A stretch of 64,000 bases of DNA from Granulicella tundricola MP5ACTX9. Its GTDB lineage: Bacteria; Acidobacteriota; Terriglobia; Terriglobales; Acidobacteriaceae. The notes under the pieces were generated by a model. That model saw nothing but the letters and a program-made list of their open reading frames with translations, was not told where the DNA came from and did no database searches. Below, piece after piece: positions 1 to 7,081 of the stretch. The stretch is taken from positions 3,658,001 through 3,722,000 of the forward strand of contig NC_015064.1 in the NCBI RefSeq assembly GCF_000178975.2, written 5' to 3'. Each line of letters begins with the position of its first letter. Position 1 is the stretch's first letter. The position numbers were made by a program, and so were the translations under genes.

Positions 1-305
1 AGAATCGAGTCCACCCGGATCTCCCAGGTGGTCTGCTCCGAGTTGGTCTTCGTGCTCTCGTACTTGCGGCTGCGCAGTTCGCCTTCTACGAGGATGTGTG
101 CGCCTTTCTTGAGCGTGGCGGCAAACTCTCCGAGCTTGCCGAAGACAACGCAACGGTGCCATTCGGTGTGCTCGATGTACTTGCCGTCCTTCTTGTAGGA
201 GCTCTTGGTTGCCAGCGAGAGAGTGGTGAGGCTGCGATCGTTGTTGGTGCGAACTTCTGCGTCGTTGCCGAGGAATCCGATGAGGGTGACTTTGTTTGAG
301 TACAT
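1..305 (-). CDS. ssb: Single-stranded DNA-binding protein, 3' end beyond window
   Basis: Read on the minus strand from ATG at 305, the protein begins MYSNKVTLIGFLGNDAEVRT and continues as a classic SSB OB-fold with 'EWHRCVVFGKLGEFA' and 'LVEGELRSRKYE'. About 101 codons are visible; the acidic C-terminal tail lies left of the window. SSB coats single-stranded DNA. Carriage next to a Trb conjugation operon is common on integrative elements, where such an SSB protects the transferred strand, so this is probably the element's own copy and not the chromosomal one (inference). A 532-bp gene-free, highly structured stretch separates it from trbB. Confidence 0.93.
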   Translation of the reverse strand, partial: MYSNKVTLIGFLGNDAEVRTNNDRSLTTLSLATKSSYKKDGKYIEHTEWHRCVVFGKLGEFAATLKKGAHILVEGELRSRKYESTKTNSEQTTWEIRVDSI

Positions 306-837
306 GGTGGTGATCTCCGTTTCGTGTTTATTCCCGTAAGCTGCTCGGGTCACCCTTCGCGAAGCGAGCGAGTGGGCCCGGCTCCCAAGTGCCAAGGAGT
401 GCTTTCTTGGCGGGGCCCGAAAGAAGTTTGAGCAGCGTTCTTTGCTGCGGCTTTCAAACTTCTTTTGGGAGGAACCGAGACCCCGCCGGGGCGACGCAGT
501 CGAAGCAGAACGACGCCGAGCCGCAGGGCGCCGGTTTGGCCCCGAAGCGTGAACCCGAGCAGAGGACGGGATACGGGACGGAAGGAACTCCAATGCACCC
601 AAGTCACTCAACCGATTCCCGGCGCGCAGAATGCCCACTATGCCAGCCGACATCTCCATGGCACGGAGCGCCTTCGGGGACGGCATTGAGCACCCATACC
701 GCTGCGTCCGGCAAGCCCGGAATGCCACGCTGGGCGCTTTTGGAAACGAGTTGGGCTGTGCAGCTGCATGAGCCGCTTGAAAGACCATTGGAGTGACCTC
801 GGATTCGGGTTTGGTTCTCTAGCTGGAAGTCTTTGCG
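306..837. other. Gene-free structured stretch between ssb and trbB
   Basis: No open frame here resembles a protein. The stretch is dense in inverted repeats. CTTCGCGAAG is a perfect palindrome at 355-364. GCCAAG/CTTGGC form a hairpin at 391-411. A 12-bp perfect stem lies at 420-431/454-465. GGCGGGG (409-415) can pair with CCCCGCC (481-487), enclosing the 12-bp stem. It may be the terminator region of the trb operon, a leader of ssb, or a single-strand origin or oriT-like structure of the element; the sequence alone does not decide. Bases 490-837 show nothing further that I recognise. Confidence 0.5.
420..465. repeat. Perfect 12-bp inverted repeat with inner stem
   Basis: The arms at 420-431 and 454-465 are exact reverse complements (AAAGAAGTTTGA / TCAAACTTCTTT). 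The 22-nt loop itself contains GCAGC and GCTGC at 432-436 and 444-448, so the whole folds as a stacked hairpin. There is a short T run on the plus side only. A terminator or structured RNA/DNA element is possible. Confidence 0.6.
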
Positions 838-1806
838 CTAGGCGTCGGCAGCACGATAGATGTCCTCCGTCAGGAAACGCTGTTCGGCGTGACTGTATCC
901 GGAGACGGTAATCAGCTCCCGGACGCGGCGGCGGCCCTTGTGATCGCGCTCGCAATGTAGAACGAAGTCGACCGCTCTTCCGGTCTGTGACCTGACGAAT
1001 GTCTGGTCCAAATTCGTCCTGGCGCTCAGCGCCATGTCTGCAAGCCTGTCGAGGGCATCCACGGCCGAATCTGCATGGAGAGTCGCCATCGTCCCGCCGT
1101 GGCCGGTGTTCATGGCTTGCAGCAAGTCATAGCCCGATTCATCCCGAATCTCGCCCATGATGATGCGGTCAGGACGATGGCGAAGAGCAGCGGCTACGAG
1201 CTGGCTCGGAGAGATGGCGACTTGGCCTGGAATCGCCGCGACGGCCTCCCATCGAACGGCATTGGGATGAGCCACCTTCAACTCCGCCGGTTGCTCGATG
1301 ACTACGAGACGTTCGTACATTGGTACATGGTCGAGTAGCGCCTTCATCAACGTGGACTTGCCGGAACCGGTTCCGCCGCTGATGATGCCGTTCTTCCGCT
1401 TGAGGATGAGGTTCACGACATCATCACGCACAATGGATGGAAAGCTGCCAGCTTGAACCAACTCATCGGTGGTGTACCAGCGGTTGAATTTGCGGACGGT
1501 AAGGGTGGGGCCGTTGATGGACGAAGGCGAACCAACTACAGCCACGCGAGAGCCATCAGGCAAGCGCGTGTTAAGAATGGGATTCTGGCTTGTGAGGTCC
1601 TGCCCCAGGATGCGGGCAACACGCTCGATGGCCGCTTGCAGGCGATCGTTCGTGTATTCCGAAGCGAGCGGGATGTGCTCGACCACTCCAGCCCGATCCG
1701 CGAACACTCCCGTCGTCCCATTGATCATCAAGTCCGAGATCGACGGGTCCAACAAAAGAGCACGAAGCTCCTCAGGAAAGAACGGAAGTATGAGCTGAAA
1801 GCTCAT
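838..1806 (-). CDS. trbB: Conjugal transfer ATPase TrbB (VirB11 family)
   Basis: 322 residues, the normal size for TrbB. This hexameric cytoplasmic traffic ATPase powers pilus biogenesis and DNA transfer. Walker A is GGTGSGKST at about residues 144-152. A Walker-B-like 'RIIMGEIR' lies near 212-219 and the His box 'GHGGTMATLHADS' near 235-247. The start ATG overlaps the trbF stop by 4 bp (ATGA type), showing translational coupling. It is the last gene of the trb operon here, whereas in RP4-type operons trbB is first; the reordered layout is an observation about this element. Confidence 0.95.
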   Translation of the reverse strand: MSFQLILPFFPEELRALLLDPSISDLMINGTTGVFADRAGVVEHIPLASEYTNDRLQAAIERVARILGQDLTSQNPILNTRLPDGSRVAVVGSPSSINGPTLTVRKFNRWYTTDELVQAGSFPSIVRDDVVNLILKRKNGIISGGTGSGKSTLMKALLDHVPMYERLVVIEQPAELKVAHPNAVRWEAVAAIPGQVAISPSQLVAAALRHRPDRIIMGEIRDESGYDLLQAMNTGHGGTMATLHADSAVDALDRLADMALSARTNLDQTFVRSQTGRAVDFVLHCERDHKGRRRVRELITVSGYSHAEQRFLTEDIYRAADA

Positions 1807-2609
1807 CGCGCCCCTCCTGTTGTCCGCTGCACAATCGCGTTGGGATTCGCAGCGGTTGTGCCGGGAGCCTGGATGTCGACCGAGACACGGTTTTCGTGGA
1901 ACTCGGTAATGGTCAATCCTAGCGGGTTGACGAACTCATACTGCGGAAAAATCTTCGCCTGGTCGCTGACCTGCTTCGGGTTCAGGTAGTAGGTCGCGGA
2001 CAGCAGCCAATGTTCCGTTCGCGGCTCGTGGGATGTGTGCTCTGAGTAGATCTTGTCCAGCGTGATGAGCGCCGTTCCGCGGTCCACACGCGCGCCCTGG
2101 ACGGTCTCCTCCGACATAGATGTGATCGTGACATTCCGCACTTGCACGTCACTCGATTCGACCTGCCCGCTCGTGACCTGAGAAACCAGATGGCTCTGGT
2201 TGTCCGAGCCCATGAGCTGCGCCGCTAGGGGCTGCGACAGGAAGTAGTAGTTCAGCGGATACTTCTTCGCAATCAGGTCACGACTGATGGTGAAGCGGTA
2301 GTTGGCCCAATCGGTCAGATAGGTGCGGACTTCGCCCTCTCGCGGGCTGTAATTCAGGTCGCTGTATTGGATCGCCTGCGCACGGCCCATCTCATCAATA
2401 CGCACATATCGATTCGCAACAGGGCGATGTGCGAGCGAGAGGTTCAACCACATCGATCCGCAGAGAAGGACGGCTCCGCAGCCGATGATGAAGCGGTACG
2501 TTTTGCGCTCCGCGTAGTGAGACGAATAGACCTCGTTGCCGATGCGGTCAGTGAGTAATGCCTGCTCCGGCGTAAGCGACGATTCAATGTGGGCGGTATG
2601 TGCTGACAT
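1803..2609 (-). CDS. trbF: Mating-pair formation protein TrbF (VirB8 family)
   Basis: 268 residues from the ATG at 2609, which is preceded by an AAAGGAG Shine-Dalgarno; a longer frame upstream lacks one. There is a cytoplasmic N-terminus, a single membrane segment at about residues 38-58 ('FIIGCGAVLLCGSMWLNLSL'), then a periplasmic NTF2-like VirB8 domain with 'ANYRFTISRDLI' and, near the end, 'YYLNPKQVSDQAKIFPQYEF'. VirB8/TrbF is an inner-membrane scaffold of the type IV secretion channel. The 5' end overlaps a small upstream membrane-protein gene by 26 bp and the 3' end overlaps trbB. Confidence 0.93.
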   Translation of the reverse strand: MSAHTAHIESSLTPEQALLTDRIGNEVYSSHYAERKTYRFIIGCGAVLLCGSMWLNLSLAHRPVANRYVRIDEMGRAQAIQYSDLNYSPREGEVRTYLTDWANYRFTISRDLIAKKYPLNYYFLSQPLAAQLMGSDNQSHLVSQVTSGQVESSDVQVRNVTITSMSEETVQGARVDRGTALITLDKIYSEHTSHEPRTEHWLLSATYYLNPKQVSDQAKIFPQYEFVNPLGLTITEFHENRVSVDIQAPGTTAANPNAIVQRTTGGAR

Positions 2610-2769
2610 GAGAGCTGTTGCTCCTTTCCGAGATGGCTTGAAACACGACGAAGGCATAGATACATCCGGCAACCAGCGCACCAAGGATGAAGATTAGAAA
2701 CAACATCCTTGCAGTGCGGGACTGGATCAAATTCCGAAGTAGAAGAACATCAAGTACGAATCTCAACAT
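2584..2769 (-). CDS. Small single-pass membrane protein inside trb operon
   Basis: 61 residues with one strong hydrophobic segment ('RMLFLIFILGALVAGCIYAF', about 21-40) and a basic N-terminus. The ATG at 2769 has a GGAGGAG ribosome site 7-8 bp upstream and starts 5 bp after the trbL stop; the 3' end overlaps trbF by 26 bp. That tight fit between two real genes is the main reason to believe it. I do not recognise a family. By position it could be an assembly factor or lipoprotein-like accessory of the channel, comparable in size to TrbK/TrbH-type small proteins, but this is inference. Confidence 0.72.
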   Translation of the reverse strand: MLRFVLDVLLLRNLIQSRTARMLFLIFILGALVAGCIYAFVVFQAISERSNSSHVSTYRPH

Positions 2770-2773
2770 GTGG

Positions 2774-3691
2774 TCACGCTCCTCCGGCTACCTTCGCGAT
2801 TGACGCTATGGTCCCGCCAACTTTGACTACACCGTCAGCCATGCCAGCAGCTCCGCCAAAGATGGCCTGCGTCATACTCGGAATGAACAACATATTGATG
2901 ATGAACGCGACGAAAACCATCAAGCAAGGGATAAGATTCGCGATCCACATTTCCATCGAATAGTTGCCATTGAAGGTCTGCTGCAGGAAGCCGTTCATGA
3001 ACCCAGCCCAAACGTAGATGAAGGCGGCGGCCACTGCTCGAATCATGGCGAAGCTGATGAGGACATCGAGGAAGTGAAAGAATTTCGCACGAAAGGTTTG
3101 CGTCATGAGGAGCGGTACGAAGACGGGACCGAATAACGCGGTCACGCCGTACAGGATGAACGCACTGCAATTGATAACGAACAGGATGGCCGATGCGAGT
3201 CCAAGCATGATCTGGACGAGTACATAGCAGAGGATCTGAACCGGCGCGGTGAAGGACGGCATCGCCGTGCCATCACCAGCCGTCTTGAGAAGCTGAAGCA
3301 ACTGGTCGAGCGAGTTCTGATCGAATGCGGCAACCATCGCCTGAGCGATGTACGAAAAGAAATGATTGATCCCGAAGCTGGCTCCGGGGAACGGGGTCAC
3401 CCAGTAGTTGATAAGCAGGCTGCAGATAATCAGCTTCATGAGGAAGTTCGTCATGTCCCCCGCGCGAACCTGGTGCGTATGGAAGCGAAGCGTCATCGCA
3501 CTCGTATTCCAGTTCACCACCATGCTGACAAGCTGGAAGAATGCGATGGCACTCAGTTCCGTGATGCCTAATTGCGTTAATGCGCCGCCGTTCTGCGTGG
3601 TCAGATTAGTAAGGTTATTCGTGAACTGGTAGAGCCAGTTCATACCCGAACTTGCGGTCGGTAATGCTTGTGCGAGGACGGCGACGCTCAT
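2774..3691 (-). CDS. trbL: Conjugal transfer inner-membrane protein TrbL (VirB6 family)
   Basis: 305 residues. After a short periplasmic N-terminus ('MNWLYQFTNNLTNLT') there are about six membrane segments, including 'FLMKLIICSLLINYW', 'ILCYVLVQIMLGLASAILFV' and 'LIPCLMVFVAFIINMLFI'. The central 'ALFGPVFVPLLMTQTF' resembles the conserved VirB6/TrbL core. The family forms the inner-membrane part of the conjugation channel. It is shorter than RP4 TrbL (over 500 residues) because it lacks the long C-terminal tail. GGGAGATC precedes the ATG. It sits between two small membrane-protein genes in the operon. Confidence 0.9.
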   Translation of the reverse strand: MSVAVLAQALPTASSGMNWLYQFTNNLTNLTTQNGGALTQLGITELSAIAFFQLVSMVVNWNTSAMTLRFHTHQVRAGDMTNFLMKLIICSLLINYWVTPFPGASFGINHFFSYIAQAMVAAFDQNSLDQLLQLLKTAGDGTAMPSFTAPVQILCYVLVQIMLGLASAILFVINCSAFILYGVTALFGPVFVPLLMTQTFRAKFFHFLDVLISFAMIRAVAAAFIYVWAGFMNGFLQQTFNGNYSMEMWIANLIPCLMVFVAFIINMLFIPSMTQAIFGGAAGMADGVVKVGGTIASIAKVAGGA

Positions 3692-3709
3692 AGTGATCTC
3701 CCGGTTGGT

Positions 3710-3916
3710 TTAGGGGATATAGGTGGTCCAGGTCTTGCCTTCATTGCCGGCGGCGGCGTTGTGCTTCTTCTTAGCGGCTTCCACACGCTGACGAAACTCG
3801 ATGTCAGCCTGTTTTCGCCTTTCCGCTTCACGGCGTTGGTAGATCGCAGCGCCAGCGATCACCGCCAGCGCCGCAAGGATTGCAAGGAGGAACTTCGTGT
3901 TCAGGAGTTTCAGCAT
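3710..3916 (-). CDS. Small membrane protein with TrbJ-like C-terminal tag
   Basis: 68 residues: an N-terminal membrane segment (about 8-25, 'KFLLAILAALAVIAGAAIY'), then a charged helical stretch rich in R/E/K (about 27-52), then a C-terminus ending TWTTYIP. The neighbouring TrbJ ends TWQTYLP, and the match extends upstream as NEGK versus NESN. GGAGA lies 6-10 bp before the ATG, and the gene starts 9 bp after the trbJ stop. No family is recognised. The shared tail suggests that both proteins bind the same partner or are processed by the same enzyme (inference). Confidence 0.75.
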   Translation of the reverse strand: MLKLLNTKFLLAILAALAVIAGAAIYQRREAERRKQADIEFRQRVEAAKKKHNAAAGNEGKTWTTYIP

Positions 3917-3925
3917 GAGTCTCCA

Positions 3926-4711
3926 TTACGGCAGATAGGTCTGCCATGTGTTGCTTTCGTTACTGGCACTCACATCGTTGGTGGAGCGCTGCTGCTGGAC
4001 GAAGGCAGCGGTATTGAGGTCGGTAGCAGCCGCGTTCCGGCGCTCCATGTTCTGAACCGCCATCTGCGACGCGAGGCAAGCCTGCATCGCGCCTTGGTTC
4101 TGCATCTCGCTCATCTTCTGAGCTTCGGCAGCATTCAGCAGATTCAACTGCTGGACCTCGCTGTTCGTTGTACTGGTGCCATCAAGCTGGTTCGCCATCA
4201 GGCTGCTGTTCGCTGTTGTATTCTGCGTGCGGGCGGCGCGGTATGCGCCAACCGCCGTGATGCAATCCGGCGAGATAGAGTCGGACATCTCAACCATGGC
4301 AAGCTGCGACATCTGCGGACTTCCCACAGTCTGGCCGGAGAAGTAGGTTGTGACGTTGGAGCTGACCGGCGTCGTAGCTGTCTTCCATGCCGTCGTCGAT
4401 GCGGACGACGAATTGGTGTTGAACGCGACCGTCATGCCATTCGTCTCGCCAAACATATTGGCGACGTTCACGTTTTTGAGCGCAGTCAGCGTGGTTTGCC
4501 ACTGCTGCTTCAGGCTGAAGTGCTCGATGTTGTTCTGGAGCATCTTGTACTGGGATTCGATCGTCGTCAGTTGGGAGACGAGACTGGCGTAGCTGGTCGG
4601 GTCAAAGACGATGTCACCGATGCCGAAGAGCGCGAAGCTCGGAGTAGCTGTCAGCAGGAGGAGAGCTCCTCCGATGAGCCATCTGCGCGGATGTTTGAGT
4701 TGGATCTTCAT
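3926..4711 (-). CDS. trbJ: Conjugal transfer protein TrbJ (VirB5 family)
   Basis: 261 residues from the ATG at 4711, with GGAGTG upstream; a longer frame has no signal peptide and no ribosome site. A clear signal peptide (about 1-27, 'WLIGGALLLLTATPSFA') is followed by a helical VirB5/TrbJ body ('YASLVSQLTTIESQYKMLQ', 'NAAEAQKMSEMQNQGAMQAC'). VirB5/TrbJ proteins are periplasmic minor pilus components or tip adhesins. The C-terminus TWQTYLP is shared with the next, much smaller gene product. Confidence 0.88.
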   Translation of the reverse strand: MKIQLKHPRRWLIGGALLLLTATPSFALFGIGDIVFDPTSYASLVSQLTTIESQYKMLQNNIEHFSLKQQWQTTLTALKNVNVANMFGETNGMTVAFNTNSSSASTTAWKTATTPVSSNVTTYFSGQTVGSPQMSQLAMVEMSDSISPDCITAVGAYRAARTQNTTANSSLMANQLDGTSTTNSEVQQLNLLNAAEAQKMSEMQNQGAMQACLASQMAVQNMERRNAAATDLNTAAFVQQQRSTNDVSASNESNTWQTYLP

Positions 4712-4733
4712 AATCACTCCAAATCGTGGGTTG

Positions 4734-4937
4734 TCAGAAGCAGTGTGGATACGTCGGATCGAGGCGTTCCGAAAGAGCCAGTTCGTGACCGCTTTCGATG
4801 AGGTTACCGACAAACTCAAGCGAGGCCTCGCCTGCTCGTGCCAGTGAAGATGCGCCACCCATGCCGACGAACAGCGTTCCTCCCAGGCACACTGCAATTC
4901 CAACGGCGAGCAGTTGGTACGAGCGGGCGAGCTTCAT
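4734..4937 (-). CDS. Small exported protein inside trb operon
   Basis: 67 residues with a basic start and a hydrophobic segment (about 8-30, 'YQLLAVGIAVCLGGTLFVGM'), then a short polar tail containing a single late Cys near the C-terminus. An AAAGGAGGAG ribosome site just upstream of the ATG is the strongest in the operon. It lies 14 bp after the trbI stop and 22 bp before trbJ. I do not recognise a family. It could be a single-pass membrane protein or a secreted accessory of the pilus; TrbK entry-exclusion proteins occupy a comparable place next to trbJ in other trb operons, but no sequence match is claimed. Confidence 0.68.
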   Translation of the reverse strand: MKLARSYQLLAVGIAVCLGGTLFVGMGGASSLARAGEASLEFVGNLIESGHELALSERLDPTYPHCF

Positions 4938-4951
4938 GACTCCTCCTTTCG

Positions 4952-6226
4952 CTACAGCGTGGGATTGACGCGATGTTCCGCGTAAGACGGAATCAGGATG
5001 TCGCGGCCAATATAGACACGGGCACGCGATCCTTCCTTCAGCGTGATGACCGGCAGACGGTTCAGGAAGTGGTTGAGTACCTGCTCGCCTTCGGCTGCTG
5101 ACTGCTCGGAGATACCCTCACGGATTTGTGCCGACGGCGTGAGAATGCTGGCGTTGTTCCCAATCTGTGCCAGGCCACCGAGTCCACCGATAGCTGCCGC
5201 CGCGCCAAAAGCCATCAGGTAGCCGTGATCGACCCTGGTCGCAAGGCCTGTCGTACCGATCTGGTCAAGACCGACATACTTGTCGAAGTCGAGTGAGAAA
5301 CCATCCGGGCAAACGGCACGGTGGAAGGTTACGAACATCTTCCGCTGCTGGGCATTGCCGACAGCTTGCACGGAGCCGATCAGGCGCGTGCCCTGGGGCA
5401 TGAGCAACTGCTGATGATCGTGCGAGTAGTAGTCCGTCGTCAGCATCACGAGGATAGGGCCGGAGAGGCCACCGTCGATGTGGTTGGTGACGACTCCTTC
5501 GAGAACTGTGCCTTCGAAGATGCGATAGAGCTCCCCGTCGTACTGGTCGAAGCTGTACGACGACATGGGATCACTCTTCGCCGGCGCAGTCGATGCAGCT
5601 TCTTTCGACTGCGGCTTACCCGCGATTTCCTCCCCGGACTCCTTGTCCGTAGCCTGAAGGCCGGCGGCCTTGACGGCTGTCAGAGGAGATGCGCCCTCAT
5701 GAGAGAAGTCGATGGCGACCGTGTCACTATTCTGCGCGTCCTGTGCCTGCTTCTGAACGGCAAGTCGTTTCTGCTTGGCCTCGGCCTGCGCTTCGGACAT
5801 ATTCGAAGTCTGCTGCGGCGCGTTGGGACTACTGCCGTATATCTGCTCCCGTTGTGCCGCCGTCATCGGAGGAGTTCCTGCCGACTCAGGGCCGGGCACG
5901 GACTGCTCCTGCTGGAGTTCTTGCATCGCTTTGGCGAGTGCCTGCTGGCGTTGCAACTCCTCCGCATCGTGCTTCGCCTGGTTCTGCTGCTGCGTCTCGA
6001 AGCTCGACACCTGCTGGGCGTTGGGAGTGGTGGGGCTCATGGTGAGCGCACTCTGGGGCGCGACCTTCTTGTTGCCGCTCATGAGACTGGAGACGTTCGC
6101 GATACCGATCAGACCCACGATGACAACCAGAGCGACCACGACGGGCATACTCTTACGCAGAGGAGTCTTGGCCTCTGGCTGCTCAGGGACGGTAGCAACG
6201 GACTTCGTTTCGTTCGGTTCCATCAT
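4952..6226 (-). CDS. trbI: Conjugal transfer protein TrbI (VirB10 family)
   Basis: 424 residues. A short cytoplasmic N-terminus is followed by a membrane segment at about 28-48 ('VVVALVVIVGLIGIANVSSL'), a long Q/A/P-rich periplasmic linker (about 70-220), then the VirB10 beta-barrel domain with 'LMPQGTRLIGSVQAVGN', 'GLDQIGTTGLATRVD' and an antenna-like 'MAFGAAAAIGGLGGLAQIG'. VirB10 spans both membranes and couples inner-membrane ATPase energy to the outer-membrane pore. GGAGG precedes the start, where two ATGs are adjacent (6226 and 6223). Only 2 bp separate it from the trbG stop. Confidence 0.95.
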   Translation of the reverse strand: MMEPNETKSVATVPEQPEAKTPLRKSMPVVVALVVIVGLIGIANVSSLMSGNKKVAPQSALTMSPTTPNAQQVSSFETQQQNQAKHDAEELQRQQALAKAMQELQQEQSVPGPESAGTPPMTAAQREQIYGSSPNAPQQTSNMSEAQAEAKQKRLAVQKQAQDAQNSDTVAIDFSHEGASPLTAVKAAGLQATDKESGEEIAGKPQSKEAASTAPAKSDPMSSYSFDQYDGELYRIFEGTVLEGVVTNHIDGGLSGPILVMLTTDYYSHDHQQLLMPQGTRLIGSVQAVGNAQQRKMFVTFHRAVCPDGFSLDFDKYVGLDQIGTTGLATRVDHGYLMAFGAAAAIGGLGGLAQIGNNASILTPSAQIREGISEQSAAEGEQVLNHFLNRLPVITLKEGSRARVYIGRDILIPSYAEHRVNPTL

Positions 6227-6228
6227 GG

Positions 6229-7062
6229 CTAGTGACCTCCACCGTTCCGGTGGAACTCCACCTTCTGCTTACCGATTTCGAGATAGCCATTCTCCAACTG
6301 CTTCGGAACGGTGTAGAGTCCGTTCGCAAAGTCAAAGTTGATGAGCGACGGTTTACCTTCCTTGACCTCGTACAGGGCCGGAGTTTCCTGAAACTGCCCG
6401 CGCAGGTAGGTGAACTTGTCGTCATGCCAGATCTGTTGCAGGCCAAGCTCTTTGCCTTTCTTTTCATCCCAGGCGAAGTCGAAGTGGAGTGAGCTGGGGT
6501 ATTGGCTCCGATACTGCTCGGACTTCGTCTCTTCGGCTTTGAGTTCCGCAAGCTGTGCAGCCTTGGCAGCCGCAGCGTCCTGCTTGGCCTTATCCAGTTC
6601 CGCTGCGGGTACGAAGACCGGCAGCTCGACGAGCTTGTCTTTGGCGGGCTTGTCAGTCGGCTCGATCAGCACCTTGGAATCGAAGTGCGGATCATCGTCG
6701 TTCGACACCTCGCGCAACTGGAGCGTGTATTCGTTGCCGTGGTCGCTGACGACGTGGACATCCGTCGTTCCGTTCGCCACCTTCGGCTTCACGCTGACGA
6801 AGCGGGAAGCAACGTGGCCGCCATCGAACACCCAATCGACCGTGTCTCCGGCGAAGACGTTGGCGACCTTCTCCTCGGCAGGCAACACGATCAGTGTGGA
6901 CTGGAGCAGACCAGCCCGGATGACTGGCGGAGTCTGCGACTCCGAAACCGTCACGGTCTTCGGAGCATTGGGAAGGAGCGGATGCGGGGTCGTAGCAGCC
7001 CGCAGCGGAACTGTGGCCAACAACAGACCTGTCGAGACGAGAAGAGGGATAGGAGGTTTCAC
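6229..7062 (-). CDS. trbG: Conjugal transfer protein TrbG (VirB9 family)
   Basis: 277 residues from a GTG at 7062, with AAAGGA upstream; the longer frame overlaps trbE and has no signal sequence. A signal peptide lies at about 1-22 ('PLLVSTGLLLATVPLRA'). The N-terminal domain carries 'IVLPAEEKVANVFAGD', typical of VirB9/TrbG, followed by an A/K/E-rich linker (about 155-185). The C-terminal domain includes 'WHDDKFTYLRGQFQETPALY' and 'INFDFANGLYTVPKQLENG'. VirB9 forms the outer-membrane core ring with VirB10, the next gene. Confidence 0.94.
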   Translation of the reverse strand: MKPPIPLLVSTGLLLATVPLRAATTPHPLLPNAPKTVTVSESQTPPVIRAGLLQSTLIVLPAEEKVANVFAGDTVDWVFDGGHVASRFVSVKPKVANGTTDVHVVSDHGNEYTLQLREVSNDDDPHFDSKVLIEPTDKPAKDKLVELPVFVPAAELDKAKQDAAAAKAAQLAELKAEETKSEQYRSQYPSSLHFDFAWDEKKGKELGLQQIWHDDKFTYLRGQFQETPALYEVKEGKPSLINFDFANGLYTVPKQLENGYLEIGKQKVEFHRNGGGH

Positions 7063-7081
7063 GGCAATGTCCTTTCTGCGG

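Noticed and set aside
389..796. Possible 135-codon gene between ssb and trbB
   Set aside because: No ribosome site, no recognisable domain, and it runs through strong inverted repeats.
3668..4801. 377-codon open frame on the plus strand
   Set aside because: It lies antisense to trbJ and the small trb genes; composition is Arg/His-rich shadow-like, with no domain and no ribosome site.
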